From assembly GCF_040869035.1 (NCBI RefSeq), contig NZ_CP162101.1:1302001-1366000 (forward strand): DNA of 64,000 nt. Reading direction: 5' to 3'. A program made the translations under genes and the position numbers. The DNA comes from Vibrio sp. NTOU-M3. GTDB taxonomy: Bacteria > Pseudomonadota > Gammaproteobacteria > Enterobacterales > Vibrionaceae. The notes below the pieces were generated by a model. It did no database searches. It had not been told where the DNA came from and saw nothing but the letters and a program-made list of their open reading frames with translations. The stretch's first letter is position 1; every line of letters starts with the position of its first letter. Of the stretch, positions 1-10,774 are shown in pieces.

Positions 1-3000
1 TGGCCTACACCGTTGTTGGAAAAGTTTCTGATGAAATCACGGGAGCATTTGAGCTCAATACGACAAAGGTGACTGCAGATACTGATGGAGATGGGGTAGG
101 GGAGTTGTTTGTTCCTTCTACGTTTGCCACTTTTACTCCTGTACCTTACTCCTACTCAGTCGACCTATCTGTTGATAAAGCTCAGTATCAGATCAATCAA
201 ACGTTAGTTTATACGCTTAGAGTCACTAATACTGGCAGTTATGCTGTACGTGGTCTTGATATTTCCCAGCCATTTGCTTCCCTTGCTGCTGAAAACAGTG
301 ACGGGGTAAACATTGCAACATTTAGTGATGTTGCAATTGTTGGTAGCAAAACGGGCTCTGAAAGTGAGCTTGGTAACTATAGTTCCGCAGGAGATCTGTC
401 GGTAACAGATGCCACTATAGGTCTTGGCGGAACGTTAACTTATACCATTACGGCGAAAGTGAGTGATGGGTTAGTTGGGGATATTATTACTTCGGCAAGT
501 GCGCATACAAAAGATGGTGATGTGAGTTCTAATGTGATCACGACACCTCCTATTGATGCCTCAGTTTCAATTTCACAACAGATAAATCATTCGCAGCCAT
601 ACCTTATTAATGGTGAACGAGTGTTTACGGTGAAAGTTGAAAACACGGGGTTGGGAATTGCCCATGATTATCATGTTAAACACAATATTGCCTCTTTAGA
701 GTCTCGCTTAGGTTTAGGCAACAACTTACAACCGGCATTTAATCATGAGGATGTTTCTGGCAATTTATTTGTCAGTTGGAAAATCAAAGTCATTGACTCA
801 GGAGTCAATACAACGTCTGCCTATTTAACTGCAGGTGAGCAAAGCAATATAGATTTTGATGACACAGTATCGATTTATCCGGGCGAGTCGATTACTTATG
901 AAATTCTAGCAACTCTCTCTCAAGTCGCGATTGGCAATATTCAAGGTGCCAATGCCGCGTTATTTGATAACAACGGCAAGTTTATTGAAGATGCTCAGAT
1001 TTCAGACAGTATTCCCGCTGAAAAAGTACTGAATGTCGAAGACCCAGAGATCAAACTTAAGAAAACGACAAACGCTTCCCAATATACTCCAGGGAATGAA
1101 GTTATCTACGATATCTATGTTTCGAATAGCTCTTCAAAGTACTTTGCCAATAACTTGGCAGTGATTGATGACATGACCTGTATTCAGACAGAGCAAGCGG
1201 GTGGAGCTGGTCCGGGGCAAGCTTTCTCAGAGTGGAAACTGGACGTGGTGTCTGGTGAAGATGCTTTGGGCTCTGATCCCGGAACGTATAACTATGGTAC
1301 TTGGTTAACATCTCCAGTGACAGTGTCACCCGATGTTGCTCCAGGTAAAGAAATCCACTACAGACTCACCGCCAAAGTAAGTGATACCAGTGTTGGACTG
1401 ATTTTGGATAATAATCCAGCGTGTTCTGACAACATTACTGAAGATGGTTCTGGTATCCAAATGCCAGAAGATAACTTACGTGCAAGTAAGGATGTTGACA
1501 CGCGCTACTATTCTTCTGGAGATACCCTTACTTACACTATCCGCATTGACAATGATGGGGATGGCTACGCGAACCAAGTTAGAGTTGTTGATGACGTTTC
1601 TAAGGTTGAAACGGTCGATATTCATGGAGCAACCATTAATGCATTTCGTAGCTGGACGATTACAGCACAAGCGTTCCATGCAGACGGTACTGTTGCTACG
1701 TCAACGGATACTGGTGTTTCGGGTTCGATCACGAGCCCAGACATTCTTGATGTAGAAGCAACCATTGAACCTCATAGTTACATTGTTTACACCATTCAGG
1801 CACAAACAGAGCCATTAGCTAACGGGCACATTCAAAATAGTGTGACGGTGGATGATACGGTTTATGCTGACCGCGGTTCCGATCCCAAAGACTTTTCTAT
1901 TGCTCTCAATAAAACAGTGAAAACCAACACTGACACTGGTTTTCATGGTGACAAAACCAGCTACTCAAAATTAGAGAATGAGATTTCGTACCAGCTACAT
2001 GTGAAGAATGAGAAAGGGAATGGTTTTGCTACCAATGTAAAGGTCAAAGATCCTATTTCATCGATTCAAGCAGGCATATTGGAGCCGGATAGTCAAAGTA
2101 AGCCCGTCTTCAAGTCTTGGACGATTTCTGCGGAAATTATTTCAGACAATCCGTTGCTAAATGGTAATGCAACATACACGGATGTTGGTACGTTTTCGGA
2201 TAACGCAGATTTAGATACCGTCGCTCAAATCCCACCAAACGTAGAGGTTGTCTACACCATTATTGGTCAAATTGATCGTAGCAATGAAGATGAAATCATC
2301 TACAAGAAGATTGAGAACACGGCAACGGTAGAAACACCGGATTCAGATTCACAAAGTGAGACGTCAGATCGTGTTGTCGTCTACCCAAAAGAACCCAACG
2401 TAGTTGTTATTAAAACAACGCCGGATGAAGCGTTAATTCCGGGCCAATGGGTGACGTTTGATATCACCGTGTATAACCGTGGTGCCGGTTATGCGAATGA
2501 AGTGTCTGTTAATGATGACATTATTGGGTTGGATGCTTTTTCAAAGTGGACAATTACATCTAATACGGATGACCACAATACGCCCTACAAAACAGGCAGT
2601 TATGCAGGTGCTAAGTCGAATTATCCTGACAACGGTAACATCAATACCAGAATTGATATTGATCCCAAAACTCCCGAAGGCATGGGTTTTGTTAGCTATA
2701 CCGTATACGGCTTGGTGAAAAACGATTATGCCAAGCCTGAGATCGCAAACACGGTAGAAATACATGATCCAGTGAATAACCTTGATCAATCTGCATCGGC
2801 TGAGATTGGCGGCTCTGGTCTAGATTCATTGAATGTCTCTATTCTTAAAACAGCAGATGTGAACCATTTTGTCCCGGGTCAGTTTGTCGAATACAGCATT
2901 ATCTTGCTAAACAACAGCCCAAGTGTGGCGGACAAGTTAAAAGTTGTTGACCCGCTTACCGCGATTAAGTCTGTTTTAGCCAATAAAAAGGACAACCATT

Positions 3001-6000
3001 TCGCAGACTTTGAAGATCAGTCTCCATTCGAATATTGGCAATTTGACTACGGTGATGGTGCTGGGTGGCATGGCAAAACAAATGAAGATCTGATCTATCC
3101 TGAAGGTGATAAAACGCAAACATTCTCTCTAGCAGGGGGAGCGCAGCGAGTCCTAAAAATTAGGGCAAAAATCAAGGACAACGTCATTGGTTCGCGTAAT
3201 GCGGGTGGCATTCTAGAACAAAAGATTGCCAATGATGCGTATGTCTATAGAGAGTTTGGCTATGTGAGTCAAAAGTCACACGTTTCCCATCATGAAATGG
3301 AAAAAGCCCAAAATGGCGCTGATGTGGTTAGAAAACTCTATGTTAATGGTAAAGAAAGCCATTATTACGCACCGGGTGATACTTTGAAATATACCGTCAA
3401 AGTGTCTTCGCAAACGGGGTATGAAAATAATCATCGCGTGACAGAAGACATCAAAGGCGTTCAAGTTCAGCTTCTAGATGGTAGCAAAGCGAATCCATTT
3501 AACGATACTTTCACCGTTGCTGTGGAGCGAGAAAATGACAATGGTGGCGACGGAACCACGGATGGCAAGCTCGATGGAACGGTTGCTAACAATACGAACA
3601 TTGACACTACTATTGACGTAGCTGGAAAAGACTATGTGTTGTACACGGTTGAAGGCGTTGTACGTGAAGATGCTACCGGAGATATCACCATTGGTGGTAT
3701 TACGGTTAATCCATATGAGTATCATCTGAAGTTTAGTAAAACGGTTGATCAAAAGAACTATGAGCCGGGTCAGAATTTGGTATATCACCTGACCGTAAGT
3801 AATGATGGGAAAGGAAATGCCTATCAGATTGCGCTCGTTGATAGAATTTCAAACATAAAGACAGAGTTGCTGGATGGTTCTACGGGCTTTGCTTTTAATT
3901 CTGGTTGGACGATTGAGCCGACAGTCGTTGGTGGTAGTAAATGGGCTCAAGTCGATCTCGATGGCACTATTGAGAACAACAAAGATATTGATACACATAT
4001 TTCCGTTCCGGCTGGTGAAACCATCGATTACAAAATTACCGCCAAAGTAAATTCACAAGCTGTAGGTAGTATTGTTAACCTGCTTTCTGTTGATGGAGAT
4101 ACGGTTAGTGCTGAAACCAAACCGAATACACAGAAGTTTGATTTCGAAAAGCATGTCACTAAGTACCTTGATAAAGATGGTGTGACAGAACTTTCAGGTG
4201 GCTACACGCCGGGTGGTTATGTGGTCTATCAGATTGATCTTAAAAATAAAAACAACGTCCACTTAAAAGACATCTCGATTAAAGATGATATCTCGGGGAT
4301 CACGACCGATTACTTTGACGGCACTACAGGCCCTGCATTTACCAACTGGACAATAAAGTCAGAGGTTGACTCTAGTTCATACAGCTATGCTGGCACCGTT
4401 AGTGACAACAGTAACATCGATACCCACTTTAACCTTGCAGGTGCCTCATTTGTACCCGATGGCACTTATGTGCGTTACGTCATTACAGCGAAGGTGTCTG
4501 ATAAAGCGGTAGGCGAGTTCCGAAATAGTGCCGTTGTGGATGGTAGACACACGCTAAATTCTGAGCGCTCAAGCATGTTGCCTGCAGAGTTAAAGAAAAA
4601 GCACGCAGCTTATACTGATGCGGCGTTTGGCACGTTAAAGAAAAACTACAATCATCTTCCTGAAGAGCAAAAAGTCGTTTATCACCTAAGAATTGATAAC
4701 CAAGGTAAAGGGACAGAATACAACGCTAACTTACTGGAAGAATTTACTAAGTTGAAAGCCAAAATTGCACAAGATGCAGCTGGTGAAGTGGATAATCAAC
4801 ATGGGGTTGTTTATGAACCAGCAACTTGGCAGGTCAGCGTTACTAAGTCTGATGAAATCACCACAAATATCGGCACATTTGTAAGTGGTGCAAATTTAGA
4901 TATTGTTATTCCAAAGCTCTCTATTGCTGCTGGTGGTTGGATTGACTTTAAGGTCGAATCGCAAATCCGCGATGACGCAATGACCGCTATCACCATCCAA
5001 CCTAAATACAATGGCACCAGATTTGGTAAATCTCAGATTAACCCAGATAAGTCTAAGCTAGACGTTGCTAAAGAGATTGTTTCCATCGGAGGGCGACCTT
5101 ATTCCTCTGGTGCGACATACAAACCGGGTGAAGAAGTTGTTTATCGATTTACGGTGGCAAATACAGAACCAGTTTGGCGAGACAATAGCGTCTTGAAAGA
5201 TCTACTTTCTGCTGTAACGGTGGAAGTGTTAGGTGGTAGTGTTGAACCTGCGTTTTCTCATACGGAAATTACGCATACGATCTCGCAAGGTATTGATAGT
5301 GATGTAGATACTTATCTCCCTAGTTATGACACTAATGGTGATTTAGATATTGTTTCAGATATTGCGCCGGGTGAAACCATTACTTTCACCATTAAAGGGA
5401 CGATACGAGATGACGCTCTTGGTGTAATTGCAGCAAACCGTGCGACTGGTGGGCAGCATAGTGTTGATACTGACGTGATACCGCCAGTTGCTCCTAATCT
5501 TACCTTTAATAAGGTCGTCACGAACACTACCGCTGACGGTAACCACTGTACGTTCCCGTCATCAACCGGAACCGGGTGTGAGTATAATCCAAGTGGTCAG
5601 GTCGAGTATCAAGTTACGATTGAAAATAACGGTGAGGGCATTGCTAATGACGTCCATGTTGTTGATAAACTGAACGCAATTATGACCTCAACGGGTGCTA
5701 AGGCATTCAATAGTATTTCCACTACGATTATTGAACAGCCACCAGCGGATCGTTTTTCCATTACCGGCAACTATCACGGCAACAAGCCGCTCGATGCAAC
5801 CTTTGATCTCATGCCGAGTGATAAGGTGGTCTTCGCGCTATCTGGTACCGTTGATGATGACGCAACAGGAACCATCACCAACATCGCAAAAGTGAATAAT
5901 CTCGATTCCAATGAGGTGGTGTTGGCGCAGGGCGACGCTGAAGTCCTCGCGATGAAAATGACGGATACACCAACCTATACCCCAGGTGGTGAAGTGCGCT

Positions 6001-9000
6001 ACACCATGTATATCGCAAATAAAGCCGATACAAACGCAGATGTACAAGTGTTGGATGAAATTTCCAAATTCCAAGTAGAAACTGCAGATGGAAGCATGCA
6101 AACTGCCCTCGACAGTTGGACCATCAGTGCCAATGTCATCAGCAACGTGGGTGCTGCCCATAATGATATATCTGCAATTCCAACCAGCGGCGACATTAAT
6201 GCTCTGGTCAAACTGGGTGCGGCAACCACCGAGCCAACGGTGGTTAAAATCGATGTTGTTGGTAAAGTGCGAGCTGATGCGGTTGGTAAATTTGGCAATA
6301 CGTTATACGTGGACGGCAAGCAATATAACCTACAACAACACTTCATTTATCCGGTTCCCGGTGCGATTTCTGTGGACAAAGAAGCGTCTATTTCTCCAGC
6401 CGTGTATGCACCTGGTGATGAGATTGGTTTTGACATTATCGTTGAGAATACCGGAGCAGGCTACGCAAAAAATGTACGCATCGAAGATCTTGTCACAAGT
6501 GTACGTGCAGATGCCGTTGGCAGCATAATCTCTGCTCGCGTGTTTGATAAATGGGACCCATCGAAGAGCACTGTCAAGGTTGTAGATGCAGGTAGCAGTA
6601 AAACTCATGTTATTTCTGAAACGTCAATGGACGCGATTGACGCTTTCTCTGGTGTCTACAATTTGGCTCCGGGAAGTAAAATTGAACTGCATCTCGTTGG
6701 AACCGTGGCCTATAACATTGTTGGCGAGATTCGAAACCAAGTTGATGTAACAGCAGATGATATCGATGCGGCGAGTGATGATGCAATATACCAACCCGTT
6801 GATGCGGTGCTGAGTGTGTCGAAAGTCGTAGACAAGCCTGTCTATCTGAGTGGTGACACACTGACTTATACCATTGTTATTACGAATACAACACGAGCTT
6901 GGGCGTCTGGTGTTCAAGTCCAAGACTTTGTTAATCGCATCACCGCCGAATCGATTCATGGCGATACAATTTCAGCCTTTGAGTCTGGAAGCATTCAAAT
7001 TACAGGGCGATCTGATAAGGGCACTTTGCTTCCAACTTCGGTGGATGATTTTATCGATGAAACCATAGATATTGCTCCATCTGACACCATCACGGTCACC
7101 ATTAGTGGCAAGCTCAAGCAAGAAATCGTTGGTGACGTTACCAATAACGTGAGCGTCGAATTTAATGGTAATATGTTGACTGATGAAGCTGTAAGTTCTT
7201 TGTTGGTACCAAATATTACGATAACTAAAACACCAATCGACGAGTATTATTCGCCGAGAACAGTGAATGGATTCAAGATCCTTATTGAAAATAAAGATGC
7301 GGCATTTGCGAACGATATTCGATTGGAAGACATCATTACCAATTTGAACGTCGATACAACAGAAGGCAGCCCACAACCAGCTTTCTCCAACTGGTTAGTA
7401 ACTTATAAAGCGGGTGATCCGGCGACAGAAGTTGACGTATCGACGTATTCTTGGAATCAAGATATTCGCCATACTATCGATTTAGCACCAAACGATACGA
7501 TTGAATTTACCGTGCGTGGTGAAGTTAACAAGAAAGCCATCGGTATTATTGATAATGAAGCCAAAGTAACCTTTGACGGCAAAGCCCAAACAAGTGCTGC
7601 ACAGCTAAAACCAAAACCTGCGGTAATTACAATCAGTAAGTCTGCTGATCGCGAGTTCTATCAAGCGGGTCAATTAGCACAATTCAAGGTTCGTATTGCG
7701 AATGAAGGGGATGGTTTTGCTGACAATGTGGCCATTCAGGATTTGATGAATGACGTCACAGTCAGCTTGGTCGACGGCTCAACAGGGACTGCCTTTGAAT
7801 CATGGGATATTGATACGTATGTCAGCCATCCGCAAACAACGGTTGCGACAATGCCTGATGGTAAGAACCCGAATATTGATACATTGGCAGATATTGCGCC
7901 AAATAGTTACATCGAGTTCACTATCCTTGGCACGGTTAACCGTTATGCAACGACGGATATCATTAACCAAGCAAAAGCTCAGTACGCAAGCGAGCCTGAA
8001 CAGACGGCACACGCGGTGATCAAACATCGCCCAATATCCCTGACTCTTAATAAGTATGTGGGTGAAACTGGCACAGAAACTGAGATGACTTATGAGCCAG
8101 GAAAGTCTGCAACATTCCGTGTTGTCTTAGCCAACCAAAATGAAGCATTTGTTGCTGGTATTCATTTAAAAGACCTAATCTCATCGCTCAAAGTCGATAC
8201 AGTCAATGGGACGTCTGAGCCGATTTTTTCAACGTGGTCGATAAAGGTCAATAAAGGCGATGCGCTAACAACTGTCTCACCGGATCCTTCAGGAAGCGGT
8301 AAGGACATCAATGCAACCATCGATTTAGCACCGAATGACACTGTGGAGTTTGTAATCCAAGGTATCGTCAACGGATATGCGATTGACCGAATTGATAACA
8401 AAGTAACCATGTCCGTGAATGCGACCCGTGCTCAGCGCTTTACTGCTGAAGCAAGCTTATTGCCAGAGCCAGATCATGTGGTGATCACTAAAGAGGCGGA
8501 TGACCCTATCTATGTGGCTGGTGAACAAGCGGTATTCCGCATCAAGCTGTTGAATGACAGTAAAGGATTTGCAAATGATGTACTGCTGCGTGATGCCATG
8601 TCCCGTATTAAAGTTCAAACTCAACCGGATTTATCTACGGGTAACCGTGAGGTGGTGAATGCGTTTACTCAGTGGAATGTTGAAGTAAAAAGCAGTGATC
8701 CAAGAACGGTGGTTGATGCCGGTTCCTTGGGCGCAAACAGTGATATCAATGCTGCTATGGATATAGCACCGGGTGATACCGTCGAGTTTATTATTACTGG
8801 GACGATAGACCCGCGAGCAATGGGTGAAATCGTTAACACCGCACATAAAATTGATGAGTCGGCGACAGCGACAAGTGCGATCTCAAGTCGACGAGCAAAT
8901 GCGGCTACCAAGCAACAAGCCAGTATTGAAAGTGTGAGCGCAATGATCACACCAAGAGCGGTTCAGCTTGCTGTTGATAAAACGACATCCAAAGGTGAAA

Positions 9001-10721
9001 ACGCTGAATACACCAATGATGATTCAGAGCTAACTTACCTATTACGTGTCAGCAACCAAGGTTCTACCCAAGTGACGGGTGCGCAAATGGTGGATGAGAT
9101 CAGTAAGCTTACGGGTTCAAACGGCAACCCACTATTCACGTCTTGGAAAGTTAGCATTAAAGAGTGGCCTTCAAACCAGATTAAAGCTGAGTTCACTGAT
9201 AAGGACTTAAACTTGCCAGAGGGCGGCGTATCACTCGATCTCTTGCCTTATATGGGTAATGGTTATGTCATTGAAGTTAAGGGTGAACTCAACAAAGGGT
9301 TGGATGACGATATTACGAATACGTTTAGTGTTACTGACCCTGCAACGGGAAGTACAGCGTCGGATGATGTCACCATTCATGTTAAAAAGTTTGCAGACAA
9401 CGAAGGTGAATTATCAGTAACCAAAGAGGCGCTGAAAACAGATGCTCAAGTTGGGGACGTGATTGAGTATGAAGTGATCATCCAAAATAATAATGACTCT
9501 GAGTTTAAAAACGTCAAGCTCGTCGACCGTTATCCTGCAGGCTTCGAGTATGTCTCAGGTTCGACGGAGATAACCAACAGTGGCCCTGACGGTGCTTTTG
9601 ATACGGGCGATGACGTTGTGAGTACTGAAGAACCTGCAGTGACCAACTCACTTACGTTCAACATTGGTGACATGCAAGCCTACGGAACACCGGAAAAAAC
9701 CATCACGGAACAAGTCCGTGTGCGTTATCTGCTGCGTGTTAGCGTGGGTGCGACGTTTGGCAAGTATGTAAACACTGCTGTTGCAATGGCGCCACCAGAA
9801 GGTCAAAGCTCGGGCGCATTAGAGCCAAAATCTAAAACTGCATCAGCAACGGTGGAAGTGGTCCCTGATAAGGTGTTTGATACAGCCTCGATCATTGGCA
9901 AAGTCTTTGAAGACCACAATAAAGATGGATTCCAAGCCGACGCCACCGCATCTAATATCAACGTGCAAGCGTATGTTGCACAAGCTGACTACGTACCGAA
10001 CTCAACCGTGATTGTTAAGGATGGCAAAGAACGCACTATCAAGGATTTAGCCTTTAAAGCTAAATATCATGTTGGTCATGTCTATGGCTTAGAGCAAAAG
10101 TTAGAACAGCAAGCGTTTAGCTATCTGCATGGAAAAAATAAAACGGTGCGGCGAATGGACTCACCTCTGGTAGCTGGCGTGGAAGTAGACGAGTTGATGG
10201 GAATTTCGTCGAATCGAACTTTACCTGAAAGCAACCAAGTAGCGTTCCAACTTAAGACGCGCTCTCGTCATGGTTTTGATGTGGTCGTGACCACAGATTC
10301 GGGTACACGCATCGAATTCGATGCTGAGGGACATATTAAAACAAACCACAGTGGTGATCGTGCATCAGGACTCTCTGCTGAGAACTTAAATATCACGCGT
10401 AATCTATATAAAGATGGCGATCAGTTCCTTTGGGAAATCGTCATTGAGAACAAGGGGATCTATGAAGATGGTATTCCTGGAGTTCGTTTATTGACCGTTG
10501 AAGGCATTGTGATTGAGACGGATCAATATGGCCGTTACCACGTTCCGGATCAGTGGGTGCTTGATAAGAAAGGCAAACAGTTCCTAATCAAAGTGGATAC
10601 GGACTCTTTGCCAACCGGTATGAAAGTGATCAGCGAAAACCCGAAAGTGCAGCGCATTTCGCCAAACCAGTTAACCAAATTTAACTTTAGCGTTTCGGTC
10701 GAAGAAATTGAACAACCGTAA
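1..10721 (+). CDS. Giant DUF11-type repeat surface protein, 3' part (5' end outside window)
   Basis: The frame is already open at the left edge (first full codon at base 3) and reads straight into the later sequence, so the gene starts outside the window; the first internal ATG at 69 is not the real start. The visible 3,570 or so residues are mostly about 22 divergent repeats of roughly 140-160 residues. Each has a Y-x-PG-x-x-(V/L)-x-Y-x-(I/V)-x-(V/I)-x-N opening, an F-x-x-W-x-I middle and an APG-x-x-(I/V)-x-(Y/F)-(T/K)-(I/V) close, as in DUF11/conserved-repeat domains. After the last repeat come an SdrD-B-like segment (GKVFEDHNKDG) and a second one (GVRLLTVEGIVIETDQYGRY). Cysteine is very rare. 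No LPXTG, autotransporter barrel or RTX signal is seen at the C-terminus. The barrel and OmpA-lipoprotein genes follow closely. I infer a long extracellular or surface stalk, adhesin-like; the family assignment is firm, the role is not. Confidence 0.88.
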   Translation, partial: AYTVVGKVSDEITGAFELNTTKVTADTDGDGVGELFVPSTFATFTPVPYSYSVDLSVDKAQYQINQTLVYTLRVTNTGSYAVRGLDISQPFASLAAENSDGVNIATFSDVAIVGSKTGSESELGNYSSAGDLSVTDATIGLGGTLTYTITAKVSDGLVGDIITSASAHTKDGDVSSNVITTPPIDASVSISQQINHSQPYLINGERVFTVKVENTGLGIAHDYHVKHNIASLESRLGLGNNLQPAFNHEDVSGNLFVSWKIKVIDSGVNTTSAYLTAGEQSNIDFDDTVSIYPGESITYEILATLSQVAIGNIQGANAALFDNNGKFIEDAQISDSIPAEKVLNVEDPEIKLKKTTNASQYTPGNEVIYDIYVSNSSSKYFANNLAVIDDMTCIQTEQAGGAGPGQAFSEWKLDVVSGEDALGSDPGTYNYGTWLTSPVTVSPDVAPGKEIHYRLTAKVSDTSVGLILDNNPACSDNITEDGSGIQMPEDNLRASKDVDTRYYSSGDTLTYTIRIDNDGDGYANQVRVVDDVSKVETVDIHGATINAFRSWTITAQAFHADGTVATSTDTGVSGSITSPDILDVEATIEPHSYIVYTIQAQTEPLANGHIQNSVTVDDTVYADRGSDPKDFSIALNKTVKTNTDTGFHGDKTSYSKLENEISYQLHVKNEKGNGFATNVKVKDPISSIQAGILEPDSQSKPVFKSWTISAEIISDNPLLNGNATYTDVGTFSDNADLDTVAQIPPNVEVVYTIIGQIDRSNEDEIIYKKIENTATVETPDSDSQSETSDRVVVYPKEPNVVVIKTTPDEALIPGQWVTFDITVYNRGAGYANEVSVNDDIIGLDAFSKWTITSNTDDHNTPYKTGSYAGAKSNYPDNGNINTRIDIDPKTPEGMGFVSYTVYGLVKNDYAKPEIANTVEIHDPVNNLDQSASAEIGGSGLDSLNVSILKTADVNHFVPGQFVEYSIILLNNSPSVADKLKVVDPLTAIKSVLANKKDNHFADFEDQSPFEYWQFDYGDGAGWHGKTNEDLIYPEGDKTQTFSLAGGAQRVLKIRAKIKDNVIGSRNAGGILEQKIANDAYVYREFGYVSQKSHVSHHEMEKAQNGADVVRKLYVNGKESHYYAPGDTLKYTVKVSSQTGYENNHRVTEDIKGVQVQLLDGSKANPFNDTFTVAVERENDNGGDGTTDGKLDGTVANNTNIDTTIDVAGKDYVLYTVEGVVREDATGDITIGGITVNPYEYHLKFSKTVDQKNYEPGQNLVYHLTVSNDGKGNAYQIALVDRISNIKTELLDGSTGFAFNSGWTIEPTVVGGSKWAQVDLDGTIENNKDIDTHISVPAGETIDYKITAKVNSQAVGSIVNLLSVDGDTVSAETKPNTQKFDFEKHVTKYLDKDGVTELSGGYTPGGYVVYQIDLKNKNNVHLKDISIKDDISGITTDYFDGTTGPAFTNWTIKSEVDSSSYSYAGTVSDNSNIDTHFNLAGASFVPDGTYVRYVITAKVSDKAVGEFRNSAVVDGRHTLNSERSSMLPAELKKKHAAYTDAAFGTLKKNYNHLPEEQKVVYHLRIDNQGKGTEYNANLLEEFTKLKAKIAQDAAGEVDNQHGVVYEPATWQVSVTKSDEITTNIGTFVSGANLDIVIPKLSIAAGGWIDFKVESQIRDDAMTAITIQPKYNGTRFGKSQINPDKSKLDVAKEIVSIGGRPYSSGATYKPGEEVVYRFTVANTEPVWRDNSVLKDLLSAVTVEVLGGSVEPAFSHTEITHTISQGIDSDVDTYLPSYDTNGDLDIVSDIAPGETITFTIKGTIRDDALGVIAANRATGGQHSVDTDVIPPVAPNLTFNKVVTNTTADGNHCTFPSSTGTGCEYNPSGQVEYQVTIENNGEGIANDVHVVDKLNAIMTSTGAKAFNSISTTIIEQPPADRFSITGNYHGNKPLDATFDLMPSDKVVFALSGTVDDDATGTITNIAKVNNLDSNEVVLAQGDAEVLAMKMTDTPTYTPGGEVRYTMYIANKADTNADVQVLDEISKFQVETADGSMQTALDSWTISANVISNVGAAHNDISAIPTSGDINALVKLGAATTEPTVVKIDVVGKVRADAVGKFGNTLYVDGKQYNLQQHFIYPVPGAISVDKEASISPAVYAPGDEIGFDIIVENTGAGYAKNVRIEDLVTSVRADAVGSIISARVFDKWDPSKSTVKVVDAGSSKTHVISETSMDAIDAFSGVYNLAPGSKIELHLVGTVAYNIVGEIRNQVDVTADDIDAASDDAIYQPVDAVLSVSKVVDKPVYLSGDTLTYTIVITNTTRAWASGVQVQDFVNRITAESIHGDTISAFESGSIQITGRSDKGTLLPTSVDDFIDETIDIAPSDTITVTISGKLKQEIVGDVTNNVSVEFNGNMLTDEAVSSLLVPNITITKTPIDEYYSPRTVNGFKILIENKDAAFANDIRLEDIITNLNVDTTEGSPQPAFSNWLVTYKAGDPATEVDVSTYSWNQDIRHTIDLAPNDTIEFTVRGEVNKKAIGIIDNEAKVTFDGKAQTSAAQLKPKPAVITISKSADREFYQAGQLAQFKVRIANEGDGFADNVAIQDLMNDVTVSLVDGSTGTAFESWDIDTYVSHPQTTVATMPDGKNPNIDTLADIAPNSYIEFTILGTVNRYATTDIINQAKAQYASEPEQTAHAVIKHRPISLTLNKYVGETGTETEMTYEPGKSATFRVVLANQNEAFVAGIHLKDLISSLKVDTVNGTSEPIFSTWSIKVNKGDALTTVSPDPSGSGKDINATIDLAPNDTVEFVIQGIVNGYAIDRIDNKVTMSVNATRAQRFTAEASLLPEPDHVVITKEADDPIYVAGEQAVFRIKLLNDSKGFANDVLLRDAMSRIKVQTQPDLSTGNREVVNAFTQWNVEVKSSDPRTVVDAGSLGANSDINAAMDIAPGDTVEFIITGTIDPRAMGEIVNTAHKIDESATATSAISSRRANAATKQQASIESVSAMITPRAVQLAVDKTTSKGENAEYTNDDSELTYLLRVSNQGSTQVTGAQMVDEISKLTGSNGNPLFTSWKVSIKEWPSNQIKAEFTDKDLNLPEGGVSLDLLPYMGNGYVIEVKGELNKGLDDDITNTFSVTDPATGSTASDDVTIHVKKFADNEGELSVTKEALKTDAQVGDVIEYEVIIQNNNDSEFKNVKLVDRYPAGFEYVSGSTEITNSGPDGAFDTGDDVVSTEEPAVTNSLTFNIGDMQAYGTPEKTITEQVRVRYLLRVSVGATFGKYVNTAVAMAPPEGQSSGALEPKSKTASATVEVVPDKVFDTASIIGKVFEDHNKDGFQADATASNINVQAYVAQADYVPNSTVIVKDGKERTIKDLAFKAKYHVGHVYGLEQKLEQQAFSYLHGKNKTVRRMDSPLVAGVEVDELMGISSNRTLPESNQVAFQLKTRSRHGFDVVVTTDSGTRIEFDAEGHIKTNHSGDRASGLSAENLNITRNLYKDGDQFLWEIVIENKGIYEDGIPGVRLLTVEGIVIETDQYGRYHVPDQWVLDKKGKQFLIKVDTDSLPTGMKVISENPKVQRISPNQLTKFNFSVSVEEIEQP
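159..9870 (+). repeat. Tandem DUF11-like repeat array, about 22 units
   Basis: Protein-level repeats within the giant gene. Unit openings recognisable in the translation include YTPGNEVIYDIYVSN, YEPGQNLVYHLTVSN, YTPGGYVVYQIDLKN, YAPGDEIGFDIIVEN, YLSGDTLTYTIVITN, YQAGQLAQFKVRIAN and YVAGEQAVFRIKLLN. Units are strongly diverged in DNA, so this is an old array rather than a recent expansion. Some units are irregular: one near 1900-2400 has an extended opening, and the one near 4580-5060 lacks the PG motif. The last unit (about 9405-9870) is closest to canonical DUF11. The count is by eye. Confidence 0.8.
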
Positions 10722-10737
10722 TAATAACAATGACAAG

Positions 10738-10756
10738 GGCTCATGAAACATGAGCC
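10738..10756 (+). other. Intergenic hairpin between giant repeat gene and barrel gene
   Basis: A perfect 8-bp inverted repeat (GGCTCATG / CATGAGCC) with an AAA loop lies in the 53-bp gap. It has no T-tract, so it is unlikely to be a strong terminator. It may stabilise or process the mRNA and set relative expression of the two genes. Confidence 0.5.
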
Positions 10757-10774
10757 TAAACTCGGTAAGTACTT

